Origin: Chitinibacter bivalviorum
GTDB taxonomy: Bacteria > Pseudomonadota > Gammaproteobacteria > Burkholderiales > Chitinibacteraceae
Assembly (NCBI RefSeq): GCF_013403565.1
Contig: NZ_CP058627.1
Location: forward strand, 1,488,001-1,552,000
DNA length: 64,000 bases
Direction: 5' to 3'
How positions within the stretch are numbered: position 1 is the stretch's first letter; each line of letters begins with the position of its first letter. The position numbers and the translations under genes were made by a program. Below, one piece after another: positions 8,873 through 18,153 of this stretch. Below the pieces are notes generated by a model. That model ran no database searches. It was not told where the DNA came from and was given only the letters and a program-made list of their open reading frames with translations.

Positions 8873-8994
8873 AGAAATCCGTTTTGGCCTAGTAGCTCAG
8901 GCACAAAACCAAAATGATAAAGGCAGCAGCCCGAAGGGTAGCTGCCGTTCATTTTTCAACCGTCGGCATCGACACGTCGGCCTAACCGGACGTT
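8873..8994. repeat. Dispersed palindromic repeat, copy 4
   Basis: Left end AAATCCGTTTTGGCCTAGTA, central hairpin GGCAGC (8922-8927) / GCTGCC (8941-8946), right end GCATCGACACGTCGGCC then TAACCGGACGTT. The core arms carry compensating changes relative to other copies (GGCAGC/GCTGCC in place of GGCCGC/GCGGCC), so the stem is kept while its sequence differs. It lies between the fic promoter and the TetR gene's 3' end. Confidence 0.62.
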
Positions 8995-9097
8995 CGGGTT
9001 TGTCTCTGTCAGAGTTCGCAACGTGTCGATTAGCTACCGTAGCTGTGCACGTTGGACACAACAAAAATATTCTAACGGGCTCAATAATACTTTGCTT

Positions 9098-9724
9098 TTA
9101 AGACGCCATTTCTTTGGCACAGATTGTAACTACATACTGCCTGACTTTATCGTATCCAATTTGTCTTGCTTCTTGAGTCCCATAAAGCACGATTGCACCT
9201 TCCGTAACCATTGCAATTAAGTTGACTACATCCGAAATTTTGGTAATGGCTAGGTTTGGATACGCATTTGCAATCAGAGCAGTGGTTCTTTCAATCGTTT
9301 CATCATAAAAGCGATCAACCATTCTGCTAATCGCTTCATCATGCAATGCCATTGCCCAAAGTTCTCGAAAGGTTCTTACTGTTGCAGTGCTTACCGCGTC
9401 TTTCATTAGCCAGTCGATTAGGGCTTCTAACCCAATATTATCTTGATCGCTCCCTATATTTAGCGCGACTTCAAAGTTGCATAAATATTCGTCAAGCATT
9501 CGGGTAATCAAAGCCTGAAGTAGTTGATTTTTGTTTGGGAAATGATAGGACAAATTTCCAGGTGAAATTCCTGCCAGCTGGGACACTTTACGCGTAGTAA
9601 AGCCAGTATGCCCATGTTCAATCAAGACCTTTCGTGCACTGTCCAGAATGTTACTTATCGTATTGAGTGATGTGATGGATTTTGAACGTGTAAGTGGGTC
9701 AGTTTGTTTGCTTGCGATCGCCAT
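9098..9724 (-). CDS. TetR/AcrR family transcriptional regulator
   Basis: 208 aa. The N-terminal helix-turn-helix is typical ('LDSARKVLIEHGHTGFTTRKVSQLAGISPGNLSYHFPNKNQLLQAL', residues about 27-72), followed by an all-helical ligand/dimer domain. Divergent from the alkylsulfatase gene with a 114-bp intergenic region containing a palindrome, so it most likely represses the sulfatase and itself. The inducer could be an alkyl sulfate or its alcohol, but this is inferred only from the neighbour. Confidence 0.9.
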   Translation of the reverse strand: MAIASKQTDPLTRSKSITSLNTISNILDSARKVLIEHGHTGFTTRKVSQLAGISPGNLSYHFPNKNQLLQALITRMLDEYLCNFEVALNIGSDQDNIGLEALIDWLMKDAVSTATVRTFRELWAMALHDEAISRMVDRFYDETIERTTALIANAYPNLAITKISDVVNLIAMVTEGAIVLYGTQEARQIGYDKVRQYVVTICAKEMAS

Positions 9725-9762
9725 ATTTCAACCTCATCAATGTGTATTTTTACAGCTCAAAA

Positions 9763-9780
9763 TTAGTTCGTATGAACTAA
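9763..9780. promoter_or_regulatory. Palindromic operator between tetR-type and alkylsulfatase genes
   Basis: TTAGTTCGTATGAACTAA has 7-bp perfect arms and lies midway between the divergent TetR and sulfatase genes. A second, looser match (GAATTAG...CTAATTC, 9788-9814) follows. Size and position suit a TetR-family operator. No clear -35/-10 pair can be assigned. Confidence 0.6.
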
Positions 9781-9838
9781 TATACTCGAATTAGTGCAAT
9801 TGATCTAATTCTCAAAGTTCGTATCAAAGGAAGAAAAT

Positions 9839-11884
9839 ATGCGTATCAAACCACTCACAGTTGGTATCTCTCTAGCACTATTGGGCAGCATTAGCTGTAC
9901 TCCAACGTTTGCGGCAGGTGGCGGTGGCTCGGCAGTCACAGATCCGGCGGCCATGGCTGGAAAGCACTTTGATCCCAAAGGCAAACAACCTTCCCAATAT
10001 ACGGTTGAGATGCAAAATGCTCAGCGCAAAAGTTTACCCTTTGAAGATCAGCGCGACTTCGAAGAGTCTAAAAAAGGCTTCATCGCAGCACCTTCCTATC
10101 GCCTGATTCGGAATGATCAGGGTGATATCGTTTGGAATATCGGTAGCTACGATTATTTATCTCAAGGTAAAGACTACAACAGCATTCATCCTTCACTTCA
10201 ACGCCAAGCTCAATTGAATATGGCTTACGGCTTATACGAAGTTGTACCGGGCAAAATCTATCAGATTCGCGGTTTTGACTTGGCCAATATGACCCTGATT
10301 AAAGGAGATACGGGCTGGATCTTGTTTGATGTACTGACCGCAAAAGAAACCGCACGGGCCGCGCTTGATTTTGCCAATGAACAGCTTGGGAAACGCCCCG
10401 TGGTTGCTGTGGTACTGTCGCATTCACACGCCGACCATTTTGGCGGGATTCGCGGTGTAGTAGATGAAGCCGATGTGAAAAGCGGCAAGGTACAGGTACT
10501 TGCGCCAGAAGGCTTTATGGAGCATGCGGTTTCAGAAAATATGTATGCGGGTAATGCCATGACGCGTCGGATGCAACTTACTTATGGCACTTTGTTGCCT
10601 CGCAATCCCTTTGGACATGTCGATCAGGCCATCGGTAAAAACGTCGCTTCCGGTGAAGTGGGACTACTTGAGCCGACACGCACAATTAGCAAAGACATCG
10701 AAGAAATAACAATCGATGGCGTGCAGATGGTGTTCCAAAACACCCCCGGCACCGAGGCTCCGGCGGAAATGAATACCTATTTCCCGCAGTTTAGAGCTTT
10801 TTGGGCGGCGGAAAATGTAACTGGTACGGTCCACAATATTTATACCTTGCGCGGTGCGTTGGTGCGCGACGCATTGCTCTGGTCGAAAAACATCAACAAT
10901 GCGCTATATATGTTTGGTGACAAAACAGATGTAATGTTTGCGTCACACAACTGGCCACGTTGGGGCAATGAGCGCGTGAAAGAAGTCTTGCAAACACAGC
11001 GCGACATATACGCCAATCTGAATAACGACGTGCTGCATCACGCGAACAACGGCGTGACGATTAATGAAATTCACAATGTCTACAAACCACCTCAGTCATT
11101 GCAAAGCAACTGGGCTGCACATTCCTACCATGGCTCGGAAGAACACAATAGTCGTGCAGTGCTCAATCGCTATCTCGGTTACTGGGATGCAAATCCAGCC
11201 ACGTTAACTCCCTTGTCGCCGCGGGATTCAGCGCCTTTGTATGTTGAAATGATGGGCGGCAGCAAGAAAATCATCGCCAAAGGTCGTGAGTTGCACAAGC
11301 AAGGCAAATATCTGGAAGCAGTTGAAATTCTGAACAAACTCACATTGGCTGAACCGACAAACACTGCGGCCAAAGACTTGCTCGCCGATGTTTACGAGCA
11401 ACTGGGTTATCAGAAAGAAAGCGTGGCATTGCGCAATAGTTTCTTGGCCAGTGCCTACGAGCTACGTCATGGCATACCTGAAGGCGCATCACCCAAAACA
11501 GGCAGCCCAGATATGGTACGGGCAATCTCGACTGAGTTGATGCTCGATTACTTGGGCGTGGCGATGAACAGCCAGAAAGCAGCGGGGATGAAATTCAAGA
11601 TCAATCTGCTTACCCCTGATAATGGCGAGAAATACGTCTTGGAAATGAGCAATTCAACGCTCACCAACATCAAAGGCTTTACTGCCCCCGATGCCGATCT
11701 GACAGTGACGGCCAATCGCGCTGATCTGGAAATGATCATGACTGGGCAAGCTACATTTGAGAGCTTAGCCAAAGCGGGCAAAGTGAAATTAAGCGGCAAT
11801 CAGGCTGTACTGGCTCAATTGATGAGTACGCAGGAAAAGTTTGATCCTCGTTTTGAAATCTTGCCAGGCACCAAAAAACGGTAA
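9839..11884 (+). CDS. Periplasmic alkyl sulfatase (MBL fold, SdsA/YjcS-like)
   Basis: 681 aa, the usual length of class III linear alkylsulfatases. A signal peptide ends near 'TPTFAA' (residue 26). The metallo-beta-lactamase zinc motif 'HSHADHFGG' lies near residue 197, the further metal-ligand region 'ENVTGTVHNIYTLRG' follows, then the helical dimerisation domain and a C-terminal SCP2-like lipid-binding domain ending in 'FEILPG'. Such enzymes hydrolyse primary alkyl sulfates such as SDS to alcohol and sulfate in the periplasm. An AAGGAAG ribosome site precedes the ATG. The divergent TetR gene and downstream FadL-type porin support a surfactant or fatty-chain utilisation unit. Confidence 0.92.
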   Translation: MRIKPLTVGISLALLGSISCTPTFAAGGGGSAVTDPAAMAGKHFDPKGKQPSQYTVEMQNAQRKSLPFEDQRDFEESKKGFIAAPSYRLIRNDQGDIVWNIGSYDYLSQGKDYNSIHPSLQRQAQLNMAYGLYEVVPGKIYQIRGFDLANMTLIKGDTGWILFDVLTAKETARAALDFANEQLGKRPVVAVVLSHSHADHFGGIRGVVDEADVKSGKVQVLAPEGFMEHAVSENMYAGNAMTRRMQLTYGTLLPRNPFGHVDQAIGKNVASGEVGLLEPTRTISKDIEEITIDGVQMVFQNTPGTEAPAEMNTYFPQFRAFWAAENVTGTVHNIYTLRGALVRDALLWSKNINNALYMFGDKTDVMFASHNWPRWGNERVKEVLQTQRDIYANLNNDVLHHANNGVTINEIHNVYKPPQSLQSNWAAHSYHGSEEHNSRAVLNRYLGYWDANPATLTPLSPRDSAPLYVEMMGGSKKIIAKGRELHKQGKYLEAVEILNKLTLAEPTNTAAKDLLADVYEQLGYQKESVALRNSFLASAYELRHGIPEGASPKTGSPDMVRAISTELMLDYLGVAMNSQKAAGMKFKINLLTPDNGEKYVLEMSNSTLTNIKGFTAPDADLTVTANRADLEMIMTGQATFESLAKAGKVKLSGNQAVLAQLMSTQEKFDPRFEILPGTKKR

Positions 11885-12017
11885 TTCGGCACTAAATTAA
11901 AACTAAAACCATCGCTCGCCTGCCGATAATCATCCGCAGCTAGAGAGTGATGGTGCATTTCTCTCAATGGATGGCCCATCTGAACGATGCGGCCATCTCT
12001 TGCACTTGGGTTTTTCG

Positions 12018-13193
12018 ATGAAATTTCAATCCAGCATTCTATTGCTCGCTCTGTGCACTGGCACCACGTGGGCGGGAGGGATTTATCTTTATGAAGTTGG
12101 CACCGAAGATGTGGGCTTAGCGGGTGCGGGTATGGCCGCCAGAGCCCAAGATCCATCGGTTATGATGACCAATCCGGCTGGCTTAAGCATGCTAAAGGGT
12201 GATCAAATCACCATCGGTGCTCAAGCACTGTATGGCGATGTGCAGTATCGCCCCCAGATAGGCGCTGATGCAGACAATGTGATCGGCTGGTTTCCAGGCA
12301 TGAGCGCATTTTATAGCCACAGCATCAATGATCAGCTCACGGTTGGTCTTGGCCTGTATGGAAATTATGGACTTGCCATGGACTTTGGTCACTGGGGGCT
12401 TTCCGGTCCACAGGGCAACGATTTGGGAAGTTCACTCATTAAAAATGGCGCCACCATGGCGCTCACTTTCCAACCCAGTGTGGCTTATCGGATTAATGAT
12501 CAATGGTCTATCGGGGCTAGCCTCGGGATCAATTACGGTTATGCCGCTTTAACACGGGATACCTTGCTCGGTGCGGAAGAAAAAACCTCAAATGAAGATT
12601 GGGCTTTGAATGCCAAATTGGGTGTACTGTATCAGTACAATGAATCAACCCGTTTTGGTTTAGCCTACACCAGTGCGACCCAATACAATTTTGATCTCAA
12701 CCCCAGCATCCTTGGACAGCAAACCTTAGTTACCCAAGAGCTCAATGCGCCACAACAAATCATGTTCAGTGCATTTCATCAGCTCAGCCCGCGTTGGGCA
12801 GTGATGGGCAATGTCGGTTGGCAAGATTGGAGTGCCTACAATCAAAATAAAATCAATGGCGCCCAAGTATCACAACAATTCCAAGACACATGGCATTCAG
12901 CGCTTGGTGTGCAATATCAGTGGAATGAAAAACTCAGACTCAATACGGGCGTAGCTTATGACTCAAGCTTTTATCAAGATCAGCACAATGCGTCGCTCGC
13001 CCTACCCTCTGGCGCTGCATGGCGATTTGGAGCGGGTGCCGTTTACCAATTAGACAAGAAAAGTAGTGTCGGACTGGCGCTGGAATACATGCATGTCGAT
13101 GATGCAACCGTGCAAAATATTGGCCCACTCAATGGGCAATATGATTCACCTCAAATGTTTTTCATTAGTGCCAATTACCAAACTCAATTTTAG
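12018..13193 (+). CDS. FadL/TodX-type outer membrane transport protein
   Basis: 391 aa from the ATG at 12018, which begins a signal peptide cleaved near 'GTTWAGG'; the longer frame lacks one. The N-terminal hatch segment 'YEVGTEDVGLAGAGMAARAQDPSVMMTNPAGLS' is the FadL family signature, followed by alternating beta strands and a C-terminal Phe ('ANYQTQF') as in outer-membrane barrels. FadL-type channels pass hydrophobic molecules such as long-chain fatty acids by lateral diffusion. Its place after the alkylsulfatase suggests uptake of alkyl sulfates or the alcohols released. Confidence 0.9.
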   Translation: MKFQSSILLLALCTGTTWAGGIYLYEVGTEDVGLAGAGMAARAQDPSVMMTNPAGLSMLKGDQITIGAQALYGDVQYRPQIGADADNVIGWFPGMSAFYSHSINDQLTVGLGLYGNYGLAMDFGHWGLSGPQGNDLGSSLIKNGATMALTFQPSVAYRINDQWSIGASLGINYGYAALTRDTLLGAEEKTSNEDWALNAKLGVLYQYNESTRFGLAYTSATQYNFDLNPSILGQQTLVTQELNAPQQIMFSAFHQLSPRWAVMGNVGWQDWSAYNQNKINGAQVSQQFQDTWHSALGVQYQWNEKLRLNTGVAYDSSFYQDQHNASLALPSGAAWRFGAGAVYQLDKKSSVGLALEYMHVDDATVQNIGPLNGQYDSPQMFFISANYQTQF

Positions 13194-13385
13194 CAACTGC
13201 AAGTGACCAGACTTTCATGTGGCTTGGATCACTGGGGCAATTCACAGTCCTTATTTAGCAAAAAGCCGACTGATCCGTCCTATCAAATACTCATTGTCAC
13301 TACGAAAAAAGTCAATTCAACACTTTCACGTAATCAGCATGCTGTTTTTAATCATTGGCAAAAGCTGATCTATTTCTGGAATAAC

Positions 13386-14474
13386 ATGTCATTCAACAAC
13401 GCATTTAAAATCAGTGCCCTTCTTATGGCTAGCCTCATTCTTACAGCATGCGGCGGCGGAGACTCAGAGGAGGACAATGCGCCACCCGCACCCACAAGTA
13501 CGCCTGTGATGACGACAACTCCCAAGCCTGACACGACGCCGAGCCCCAATACCGATCAAGTATTTTTTAGTCCTTATAAAGACATATTGTTGGGCATGAA
13601 CTGGAACACCAATGTGATCGGTACGGCGGTCAATGGTAGCCAACAAACCTTGCTGTCGGCGCTGCCGAGCAAGGCCGAAGTAGTGACGTGGGCATTTGCG
13701 ACGGGGACGTGTGGCTCGGAAAACTGGGGCGGGCTAGATGGCGCAGCGGTGGCGGCAGCAAATGTGGGGGCGTGGGTGGCGGCCAACAAGAAATACATCA
13801 TTTCCACCGGCGGCGCGGCGGGCGCATTTAATTGCACGTCGGATGCCAATTTTGTGAAATTCATTAATCGCTACAATTCGCCCAATCTGGTCGGTATCGA
13901 TTTCGATATCGAGGCGGGTCAGACGCAGGCCGATATTGATAGCTTGGTACTGCGAGTGAAAAACGCGCAAAGCCAGTTCCCGCATTTGCGCTTTAGTTTC
14001 ACGTTGGCCACGCTGGGCGGGAATGTGCAGCAAAGTCTGGGCGCACAGGGGCAACTGGTAATGGAGTCGATCAAGCGCAATGGCCTGAGCAATTATTTTA
14101 TCAATCTGATGACGATGGATTACGGCAGCACCACGCCGAGCAATTGCGTAGTAAGCGGTGGGCAGTGCGATATGGGCCAGTCAGCGGTGCAGGCGGCGAT
14201 CAATCTGCATAAGCAGTACCAGCTGCCTTATAGCCAGATTGAAATCACCCCGATGATTGGCGGCAACGACACCATCGATGAAACCTTTACACTGGCAGAT
14301 GTCCAGACGGTGACGGATTTTGCGATCCAGAATAATCTGGGCGGCGTTCATTTCTGGTCGTTTGATCGCGATAAGGATTGCGCGCCGGGCTATGCCTCAG
14401 CGACGTGCAATACCTACGGTGTCGCTGGGACACTGGGCTTTTTGAATCGATTCCTGAACGCGCTGGCTTACTAA
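13386..14474 (+). CDS. Lipoprotein chitinase-like glycoside hydrolase, family 18
   Basis: 362 aa from the ATG at 13386. The start is set by the signal peptide with lipobox 'LILTAC' (Cys near residue 21); the longer frame upstream is not signal-like. After a Pro/Thr-rich linker comes a GH18 TIM barrel. Its catalytic segment reads 'VGIDFDIE': the DxDxE acid triad is intact, but the first Asp of the DGxDxDxE consensus is Val, as in some bacterial chitinase-like subgroups. 'LMTMDYG' and a late 'VHFWSFDRD' strand with Trp fit the substrate cleft. It probably acts on chitin or chito-oligosaccharides at the cell surface. The coding stretch is more G-rich than its neighbours. Confidence 0.87.
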   Translation: MSFNNAFKISALLMASLILTACGGGDSEEDNAPPAPTSTPVMTTTPKPDTTPSPNTDQVFFSPYKDILLGMNWNTNVIGTAVNGSQQTLLSALPSKAEVVTWAFATGTCGSENWGGLDGAAVAAANVGAWVAANKKYIISTGGAAGAFNCTSDANFVKFINRYNSPNLVGIDFDIEAGQTQADIDSLVLRVKNAQSQFPHLRFSFTLATLGGNVQQSLGAQGQLVMESIKRNGLSNYFINLMTMDYGSTTPSNCVVSGGQCDMGQSAVQAAINLHKQYQLPYSQIEITPMIGGNDTIDETFTLADVQTVTDFAIQNNLGGVHFWSFDRDKDCAPGYASATCNTYGVAGTLGFLNRFLNALAY

Positions 14475-14620
14475 AAAAGACTGCGGGGGCTGACCAGAAA
14501 ATATCTCTCTGACAAGCCCCGTGTCCTATAAGCTGAATGTTTCCACTCCTATATAAGCCGAGCAAAAAAGCCTGAGCCACATTGTAAAAGCCCTGCAGTC
14601 AGATTTACTGAGTTACCATT

Positions 14621-14763
14621 GAGCAATTCACTCAGATGGTCGACACCTACATTCGATGGTATAACGAATAGCGAATTAAGGTTTCACTCGGTGCAGTTAG
14701 TCCGATTGAATATCGAAAAAGGCTTGGGTTAAATACATAAAACCAGTCCAAGATTTTATCCGC
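14621..14763 (+). pseudogene. IS3-family transposase tail with terminal repeat remnant
   Basis: The frame 14621-14740 reads '...VDTYIRWYNE' stop 'RIKVSLGAVSPIEYRKRLGL' stop, the characteristic C-terminus of an IS3-family OrfB transposase interrupted by an in-frame TAG at 14669. It is followed by GTCCAAGATTTTATCCGCAT, resembling an IS3-type right terminal repeat. The 5' part of the element is missing, so this is a dead 3' fragment. The rest of the 14475-14947 gap holds no other gene. Confidence 0.75.
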
Positions 14764-14947
14764 ATCCACCTGGGTCAAATTTCAATCGGCGCGAACAGTG
14801 GTTTGGCAATCGCAGCGCAGCAGCAGTGTAAGAGTGACTTTTGCATTTAGGTGAGATGACCGCCACACCAACACTTAAACAAACAAGATGTAAGTCTAGA
14901 AAAAGATACAATGGATGAAATGAACTTCAATTTGCCCAGAAATATCT

Positions 14948-15907
14948 ATGTCACTGCAATTTCTACATCGAATCCAATTTCACTCGTTCATCACTGCACT
15001 GTTCATTACGGTCGTACTCAGCGCCTGCTCACCCAGTTCACCAGGCGCAAAAAGCCTAAACCGAATAGAATTAATGAAGTTGGTATTCCCAACTTGGGAG
15101 CCCAAAGGTAAAAATCAGATTCAAGAAATTAACCAGACTGCAGGTGAAATAAAACCAGCCTCTACGCCCGCTGAAAATGAATTGCGCTATCGTATTAGCC
15201 CGCAGCAGGTCGTACAACTCGATGCAGAGCACGCCGTCATGATCACAGGCTCGGCGCTCGTTGACCAAACCGGTGAAGTTGCCGGTGGTCATGCCTCATC
15301 GGGCATCATCAGTGCCTTCTGGTTTAAGAAAGACAAAGACCTTTGGACATTCTTAGACCAGCAAGACGAAGTCACTACCGCTGGAAAATATGGCGAACCC
15401 GAGGAGACTAAAGTCATCCGCTTGGATCAGACCCACTTTGCACTTGCGATTGAAAGCTCTGACTGTTTTCAAGGGCAATGTTTTACCAGCCTTAATCTGT
15501 ATCAGATTGGACCAACTGAGATAAAACCATTATTTAGCAAATACATCCGCCTGAGTGAAGGCAATTTGGAATCCCGTGATTGCGAAGCGGCAATGAATCA
15601 ACCAATAGGTAAAACCATTGAACGCAAAATCGAAGAAGATCATTTCAGCTCGCACGAATGCTATGACATCAAGGGCATGTGGCACATTGATGGCAAAGGT
15701 AATCAACCTGGCGATCTGATCATTGAATTTAGTGGTCAGAAAGAGCATCAAGTTGAATTAAATCGTGAAGATGGTGCAACGGAAAATGATCCAGTGCAAA
15801 TCACGATTCAATCAACGCTCAATGAGATCAAGCAAAAACAGGTTTTGCGCTACAAAAACGGGCAATATCACCTTGTGAGTGGAAAAAACCCAAATCCAAA
15901 TCAGTAG
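14948..15907 (+). CDS. Hypothetical lipoprotein
   Basis: 319 aa. A signal peptide with lipobox 'VVLSAC' (Cys near 27) predicts a lipid-anchored protein. The mature part is hydrophilic with beta-strand character and paired cysteines ('SSDCFQGQCF', 'SRDCEAAM', 'SSHECYDIKG') that could form disulfides outside the cytoplasm. The family is not recognised. It follows the IS3 remnant and converges with the pbpC gene; no functional link is visible. Confidence 0.75.
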   Translation: MSLQFLHRIQFHSFITALFITVVLSACSPSSPGAKSLNRIELMKLVFPTWEPKGKNQIQEINQTAGEIKPASTPAENELRYRISPQQVVQLDAEHAVMITGSALVDQTGEVAGGHASSGIISAFWFKKDKDLWTFLDQQDEVTTAGKYGEPEETKVIRLDQTHFALAIESSDCFQGQCFTSLNLYQIGPTEIKPLFSKYIRLSEGNLESRDCEAAMNQPIGKTIERKIEEDHFSSHECYDIKGMWHIDGKGNQPGDLIIEFSGQKEHQVELNREDGATENDPVQITIQSTLNEIKQKQVLRYKNGQYHLVSGKNPNPNQ

Positions 15908-15953
15908 ATAGTGAGGATGAATTCCTAACGGTTTTATATACATCCAAAACTAT

Positions 15954-18149
15954 TTAATTTCGATTTCTAATATTTTTCTCCCTCACCGTCGCACCGCGCA
16001 CTTCAAATTTCACGCGCTCCAGCAGCAAACCTTTGCTATCACGCAACTCGAGTTGATGCCGTCCCGGCCATGGGAACCAGTTTTGCGTTACGCCTGTGCC
16101 GATGTTCTTGCCATCCAGCCACCACTGCGCCGCTTTAACGCCGCGAGAGCGGAACACCAGTCTTTGATTAGCGGGCGGCACATCTGGGTCGAGCGCGAAA
16201 ATACTGCCGTCGAGCGGCGCAATAATGCCGGGGGCTTGGTTCTGAGTCGGATTGGTTTCGGCAACGATGACATCGCGCTCGGTGCCGGCCAAAAACCATT
16301 CTTTGCGGCTCGCTTCGATATTGCCTTTGTAACGAATACTGCGTTGCGTAACACCGGCAGGCGGCGTAGGTGGCAATGAGGATTTAATACCCGTTTGCAC
16401 TCGATCAAGCAGCGCCTGCCAGACTGGCGCTGCGCCGTGCATGCCGGACACATCCCACATCGGCTCGCCGCTGGCGTTACCGACCCACACCGCGACAGTG
16501 TACTGGTGCGAAAAACCGACCGCCCAATTGTCTCGCATGTCTTTGCTGGTGCCGGTTTTTACCGCGCTCCAGTACGGCGTCGACAGCACGCTTTCCAGAC
16601 CAAAAGTTCGCGCACGCGCGGTACGGTCGGACAAGATATCAGCGATGATAAAACTGCTGGCAGCATCTAAAACTTTCTTATCCGCCACTTTGGCCTGATT
16701 GCTCATAAAGCGCGGTGGGCTGCTGATGCCGGCATTGGCGAGCGCGCGATACGCATTGGCGAGCTCGATCAGCCGGATGTCAGCCGCACCGAGCGCCAGA
16801 CTCGCGCCGTAATAATCGCCATCCTGCTGCAAGCTGGTCATCCCCAGTGCGTACAAACGATCGCGCAAGGCGCTGGCACCGACCATTTCAATCGCGCGCA
16901 CGGCGGGCACGTTAAGCGACGACGCCAGTGCGGTGCGCACCGACACGAGGCCTTTGAAATCTTTGGCGTAGTTTTGCGGCGCATACAGCCCGCCCGCGGT
17001 TTGCAAATCGAGCGGGCTATCGTCGAGCAGCGAGGCGGCGCTCAGATAGTGTTTATCCAGCGCCAGCTGATACAAAAAAGGCTTGAGCGTCGAGCCCGCT
17101 TGGCGCAATGCAGTGACGCCATCGACATCGGCAGCCGATGATAAACCCGCGCCCGCCGAGCCAACCCAGGCCAGAATATCGCCGCTAGCGTTGTCCAACA
17201 CAATCGCCGCGCCATCCTGCACGTTGCGCTGCGCGAGCGCGCCCAGATGGCGTTTCAGTACCGCGTTGGCGTAACGTTGCAGTGGTCGCGAGATCGTGCT
17301 GTTCACTTGCGTTCCGGCGGCAATTTTCTGCTGCGTAATCAGCTGACGCGCAAAATGTGGCGCATCGTTTTCTGCTAGCGGATTGGCCGATTTGCTGCGT
17401 GATAAAGCCAGCTCGGTATCGATTTTGATCGCATCGCAATTGGCTGCTTTGGATTGATTTTGCAGGTCTTGCAAGATTTTGCACGCGCGCGTCGCCACTT
17501 TGGCTGGCGCGGCATTCGGGCCGCGAATTAAGGCTGCGGCAATGGCAGCTTCCGAATTATTCAGGCCACTGGGCATTTTGCCAAACAAGGTAGCAGATAG
17601 CGCATTCAGACCAATCAGCTCGCCGCGAAAGCTGACCAGATTTAGATATGCTTCTAAAATTTCGGCCTTGCTCCAGTGTGTTTCCAGCCAGCTGGCCGAC
17701 CAGCCCTGCCCGACTTTTTGCCATACACTGCGCCCGCTATTGCCCGCTTTCAGATCATCATCGAGCAGACCCGCCAGCTGCATTGTCAGCGTCGATGCGC
17801 CGCGCGTTTTGGTATTCCAGACATTACCCCACGCCGCGGCAGCAACACCCGACCAGTCAACGCCGCTGTGCTGATAAAAACGTTTGTCTTCCGAGACCAG
17901 CAGGGCATGGCGCATCGCGGGCGAAATCTCTGGCAAGGTCACCCAATCGAGACGACGCGCCAGCATATCGACGCGAACGCGCTGCAGTGGGGCGCCGCTG
18001 CGATCGAGCACCAGCACATCGGACGAGCGCCACGCGGCTTTGACTTCTTTAAAGTTCGGCCTAGCCTGCGCTAGAGCAGGCGCTGGCCAAGTAATCGACA
18101 CCAAGGCCAGCGTTAGCAGCAGTATCGCAAACTGAAAATTCGACTTCAC
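15954..18149 (-). CDS. pbpC: Penicillin-binding protein 1C (bifunctional transglycosylase/transpeptidase)
   Basis: 731 aa with a GTG start at 18149, 4 bp after the alpha-2-macroglobulin stop, so the two are co-translated. An N-terminal export/anchor segment is followed by the GT51 domain ('SEDKRFYQHSGVDW', 'STLTMQLA', near residue 90-140). The transpeptidase domain carries SxxK in 'GSTLKP', SxN in 'SSLNVP' and KTG in 'VKTGTSKD'. The C-terminus is the PBP1C-specific domain. The protein polymerises and cross-links peptidoglycan, although PBP1C enzymes often show weak transpeptidase activity. Pairing with an alpha-2-macroglobulin is conserved in many Gram-negatives. Confidence 0.95.
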   Translation of the reverse strand: MKSNFQFAILLLTLALVSITWPAPALAQARPNFKEVKAAWRSSDVLVLDRSGAPLQRVRVDMLARRLDWVTLPEISPAMRHALLVSEDKRFYQHSGVDWSGVAAAAWGNVWNTKTRGASTLTMQLAGLLDDDLKAGNSGRSVWQKVGQGWSASWLETHWSKAEILEAYLNLVSFRGELIGLNALSATLFGKMPSGLNNSEAAIAAALIRGPNAAPAKVATRACKILQDLQNQSKAANCDAIKIDTELALSRSKSANPLAENDAPHFARQLITQQKIAAGTQVNSTISRPLQRYANAVLKRHLGALAQRNVQDGAAIVLDNASGDILAWVGSAGAGLSSAADVDGVTALRQAGSTLKPFLYQLALDKHYLSAASLLDDSPLDLQTAGGLYAPQNYAKDFKGLVSVRTALASSLNVPAVRAIEMVGASALRDRLYALGMTSLQQDGDYYGASLALGAADIRLIELANAYRALANAGISSPPRFMSNQAKVADKKVLDAASSFIIADILSDRTARARTFGLESVLSTPYWSAVKTGTSKDMRDNWAVGFSHQYTVAVWVGNASGEPMWDVSGMHGAAPVWQALLDRVQTGIKSSLPPTPPAGVTQRSIRYKGNIEASRKEWFLAGTERDVIVAETNPTQNQAPGIIAPLDGSIFALDPDVPPANQRLVFRSRGVKAAQWWLDGKNIGTGVTQNWFPWPGRHQLELRDSKGLLLERVKFEVRGATVREKNIRNRN

Positions 18150-18153
18150 AGAC